Part shown: one piece after another, positions 61,360 to 64,000 of the stretch | Position numbering within the stretch: position 1 is the stretch's first letter | How the letters are laid out: each line of letters opens with the position of its first letter | Source of the DNA: Ephydatia muelleri | Lineage: Eukaryota; Porifera; Demospongiae; Spongillida; Spongillidae | Assembly: GCA_013339895.1 (NCBI GenBank) | Contig: JABACO010000010.1 | Location: 3,847,375 to 3,911,374 of the forward strand | DNA: 64,000 nt | Direction of reading: 5' to 3' | The notes under the pieces: model-generated | The model's database searches: none | The model's input: the letters and a program-made list of their open reading frames with translations, nothing else | What the model was told of the DNA's origin: nothing | Made by a program: the position numbers and the translations under genes

Positions 61360-62297
61360 AACATTATTTGTTGTAATCTTTATATGCTTTGGTTATGTGC
61401 AGTGAAGAAGTTGGTGTGTTCTTTTGTTCCGTGCATACTGTACACTATGCTATACTTCTGGGATGTGTTTGTCTACTCTATATGTAGAGTATGTTGCTTT
61501 TTTTTTTAAAGTAATTTTTCTTCACACATATATTTATGTATGCATGTTATCTACAGTAGGATTAACATTTCCCACACAACTCTGGCTGTGTGTGTGTGTA
61601 AAAAGTATTTAGCTTAACCTCAGAAACGTTGCCAGACTTAGGCCACATTAGTGCATAGTTGGGTCCAAAACAGTTACTCTTGCAATGCACATCTTACTGC
61701 ACCAATTAAAAACTGAATTTCAATTTGTCATACTTTTCAAATTCCACTTTCATTTCTGTGCAGATGCAATTGTTCTTGTCAGTGTCAACGCATAATTGGG
61801 TACATAAGAATCTTCATGGTTGGGTTCAACAAAATTTTGTAAATTATGTGCGTTACTTTTACACAGTGTAACCTTAGTGAACTTACATGGAGATGGGTAC
61901 AGTGTAACATGTGTCTGTATAACATGCCAAGTGAAATCAGGAAAAGCAGTCTTTATTTCTTTCTGCCACAACATCTGCCTTTCTCTCTTGTCTGGCTTGC
62001 TGGTGGCTGCTGCAACTGCACTCCTGGCTGATGTACAGTGGTTGCTTCTCGATTATTATCTCTACTTGCAATGCCTTGGCTCATTTGATGGATTTCTGCG
62101 GATTTAAAGCATGCAACCTCATTATAGCATATGAAAATTAAACCCATTTGCTCTTGTACACATGTTGTGTCTGAGGGATCAATTATTTCTAATCATTGTA
62201 GCACGTTCAGTATAATGGGCTCTTATCTATTGTGTGAGGTACTTCAAAATTGCTTTGTATACAATTGTGTATAGTCAGAACCAAAATATATTTTCAG
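61360..62297. other. TRAPPC12 downstream flank, nothing recognised
   Basis: AT-rich DNA after the TRAPPC12 stop codon. No conserved frame; a clear AATAAA could not be tied to the gene end. Confidence 0.4.
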
Positions 62298-62378
62298 AAA
62301 GAAATGGATTGTCCTCCATTGAGACCTCTGCATTGGATTCCATCATTGTAGATGCAGCATTTGAATATGTTTTAGCAG
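62298..62378 (+). pseudogene. Isolated Rab11-like exon
   Basis: An 81-bp stretch with a good acceptor (TATTTTCAG) and donor (GTGCGC) encodes [15 protein letters not shown], then IIVDAAFEYVLA. Rab11 GTPases have [22 protein letters not shown] at the G5 loop (SAL) and following helix, so 15 or so residues are near-identical. No P-loop, switch or DTAGQE exons were found in the 900 bp upstream, and no prenylated CC tail downstream. It is therefore either a relic exon of a lost or duplicated Rab11 gene or one exon of a gene with large introns whose other exons lie outside the window. The substitutions in the STN stretch and the isolation favour a relic. Confidence 0.6.
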
Positions 62379-64000
62379 GTGCGCCACATACAGGAACAGT
62401 TGGGACATGTACTGTTTACATACTGTGTGCCACACAAGGATTTAATCATAACATCTTATACACAACAAATTCATGATGGATTAGAGTTACAAGTATATGC
62501 AGCACCATACGATAGAGCACTAAATGCCGCATAGCAGGCACAACTGTTCAGGGGAATTTTGTACAATGTATCTGTCTGTATAATAGCTAGTGGTATTTAT
62601 CTTTATGGTGCAAACTTGAGAAAATCTAAATCTTGTACTGATGCTCAGTGTCGGTGGATGAAAGGGGAAAATACAGGAACCAAAAAGTTACAGGATGTAA
62701 GCAATAAACGGCCTTGGCACAGGACTGTGTACCAAGACTGTTCCTTACATGCATCATGTAACAATTTTGTATTTGTTGTGTGCAGGGTGTTTCACAATGA
62801 GGTAAAATTTGATATAAATTCACCACAAGTAGTTATATTAGTAATTAATTACCAGTTCAAATAGGAACACATTCTGATATATAAATTAATAGCTAATTAA
62901 AAACAAATGTAAATAGCACATCATCGAATGCCTGAGAATCACATGTTAATAACTCTACAGTGAATTAGCTATTTAACTTTAAGTTGCAGTTTTATCCAAG
63001 TAACTGAATTATTATTAGTGGTGATTAATAAATGTAACTTGAATATGGTGGTCACTTAATCTTAAATGATTAGTTGAATAACGAATTATGACTGAAATTA
63101 AATAAGCATCATATTCAATAATTAAGTTGTTATGTCATTGTTGATTAAGTTGATTATTAACTTTTGATTTTGGTTCTTTAATAACGTCTTTGAATGCAAT
63201 AGATGCCAGATCGCAAAGAGTATGCACCCCTCACTTCGTTGTGCCGCTGAGTAACTAATCCACCTTTCCTACATTCCAAACCACGCTGAAGTGTAAATTT
63301 GTCACCGCAGCATCATACTCATTAAAAGTGACGGTGATATCGCAATCCCAGTGCATCTCTCTCAATTAACAGGCCGTACCCAAGGAGGGTAACTGTCTGT
63401 AGTGTTGAGGAGCCCTGATTTTAAATTTAGGCTCTGTAGTATTGCGCGCGAAGCGCGCCTAAGGCACCCTGGGACCTCTACCTGACATTGAGAAAAGCGT
63501 CGGGTAAGAGACGGGTGGTATTTGACTGACGGATTCGGAAAGAGCGCGAAAAGTTGGCGCGCGACCCTAAAACCTAAGGGGCCAACGGTACCACCCGAAT
63601 TACTATCATACTCCTCGTTCTAGCTCGTATAGAGCTCTAGAGGCTATTATATTGTGCGCGAAGGCGCCAACGGCGTCCCCTAACTGTAAGCCCACTCCGA
63701 TAAAATGTTTAGTTTCTGGTTGAATACCTTCTTCGAAAGTGATGCGGACGGGCGGGTTATTATTATTCAGTTTTAATTACATAAACATGGCGAATGAAAG
63801 CTGTTGTGTTCTCGATCGCGGAGCAATGTGGATGTCAACGGATTCGAACAAACAAGTCACAACAGAAATGAACTATACGCGAACGAATAATAGAATGCAC
63901 ACAAGAATGATAGGACACGTGATCGTCCGGAAACGTCATGAGTAAAAACTCAATGTTCGAATTTACCTGCGCACATAACACCTCCCTGCCAGCCTTGAAG
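62379..64000. other. Right flank without a clear gene
   Basis: 62,400-63,200 is AT-rich and anonymous. At 63,440-63,700 composition turns GC-rich with short palindromes (GCGCGCGAAGCGCGC). A 52-codon plus-strand frame at 63,787-63,945 (MANESCCVLDRGAMWMSTDS...) could be a first exon but has no recognised motif. Confidence 0.3.

Noticed and set aside
1-64000. tRNA genes
   Set aside because: No cloverleaf with recognisable A and B boxes was found on either strand by eye; a covariance-model scan was not possible.

Overview
The window looks like a repeat-rich invertebrate animal genome (sponge-, cnidarian- or mollusc-like; the species cannot be fixed from sequence alone). The reasons are spliced genes with GT-AG introns, a metazoan TRAPPC12 gene, animal-type 5S rRNA genes, and transposon families (EnSpm/CACTA, hAT, pogo, DUF7869 elements) common in such genomes.

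Layout. 1-3.2 kb: remnants of a pogo/Tigger transposase, a Ty3/gypsy fossil and a hAT-like transposase, all on the minus strand. 3.2-3.85 kb: two tandem 5S rRNA units (period 328 bp). 3,886-48,539: one 44.65-kb block of nested DNA transposons that landed in the 5S spacer; the interrupted spacer and a deleted third 5S copy resume at 48,540. 48.7-53.0 kb: degraded transposase fragments, an 84-bp hairpin MITE and a 1.5-kb hAT element that contains a gypsy fossil fragment. 53.25-61.36 kb: the only clear host protein gene, a 13-exon gene with an N-terminal myristoylation/EF-hand module in frame with TRAPPC12. 62.3 kb: an isolated Rab11-like exon. The right end is otherwise empty.

The nested block can be read from ends and target-site duplications (TSDs). 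CACTA-1 (3,886-48,539, TSD TAC) carries a minus-strand coiled-coil accessory gene and a plus-strand tnp2-type transposase. Into it went CACTA-2 (10,220-23,204, TSD AGA), which holds CACTA-3 (12,999-18,491, TSD CAT), which holds CACTA-4 (14,757-16,556, TSD ACA). CACTA-1, -2 and -3 each contain a different CA-rich minisatellite. A second, independent insertion into CACTA-1's right end is a 24.36-kb element (24,124-48,480, TSD GTTT, about 36-bp terminal inverted repeats).

The 24.36-kb element is the main find. It carries two multi-exon genes transcribed outward from the middle: a DUF7869-type transposase gene on the plus strand (38,013-48,196, nearly intact) and a gene with a ParB-like domain whose exons lie on the minus strand at 34.9-32.9 kb, the PLUS strand at 29.0-30.1 kb and the minus strand again at 26.3-25.6 kb. 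A TTAA-flanked transposon with an N-terminal Cys cluster, AT-hook-like motif and C-terminal SAP domain is likewise split into two oppositely oriented halves. A single inversion of about 26.3-30.1 kb explains both broken genes at once: it puts the ParB-like gene back on one strand and makes the TTAA element an intron insertion in it.
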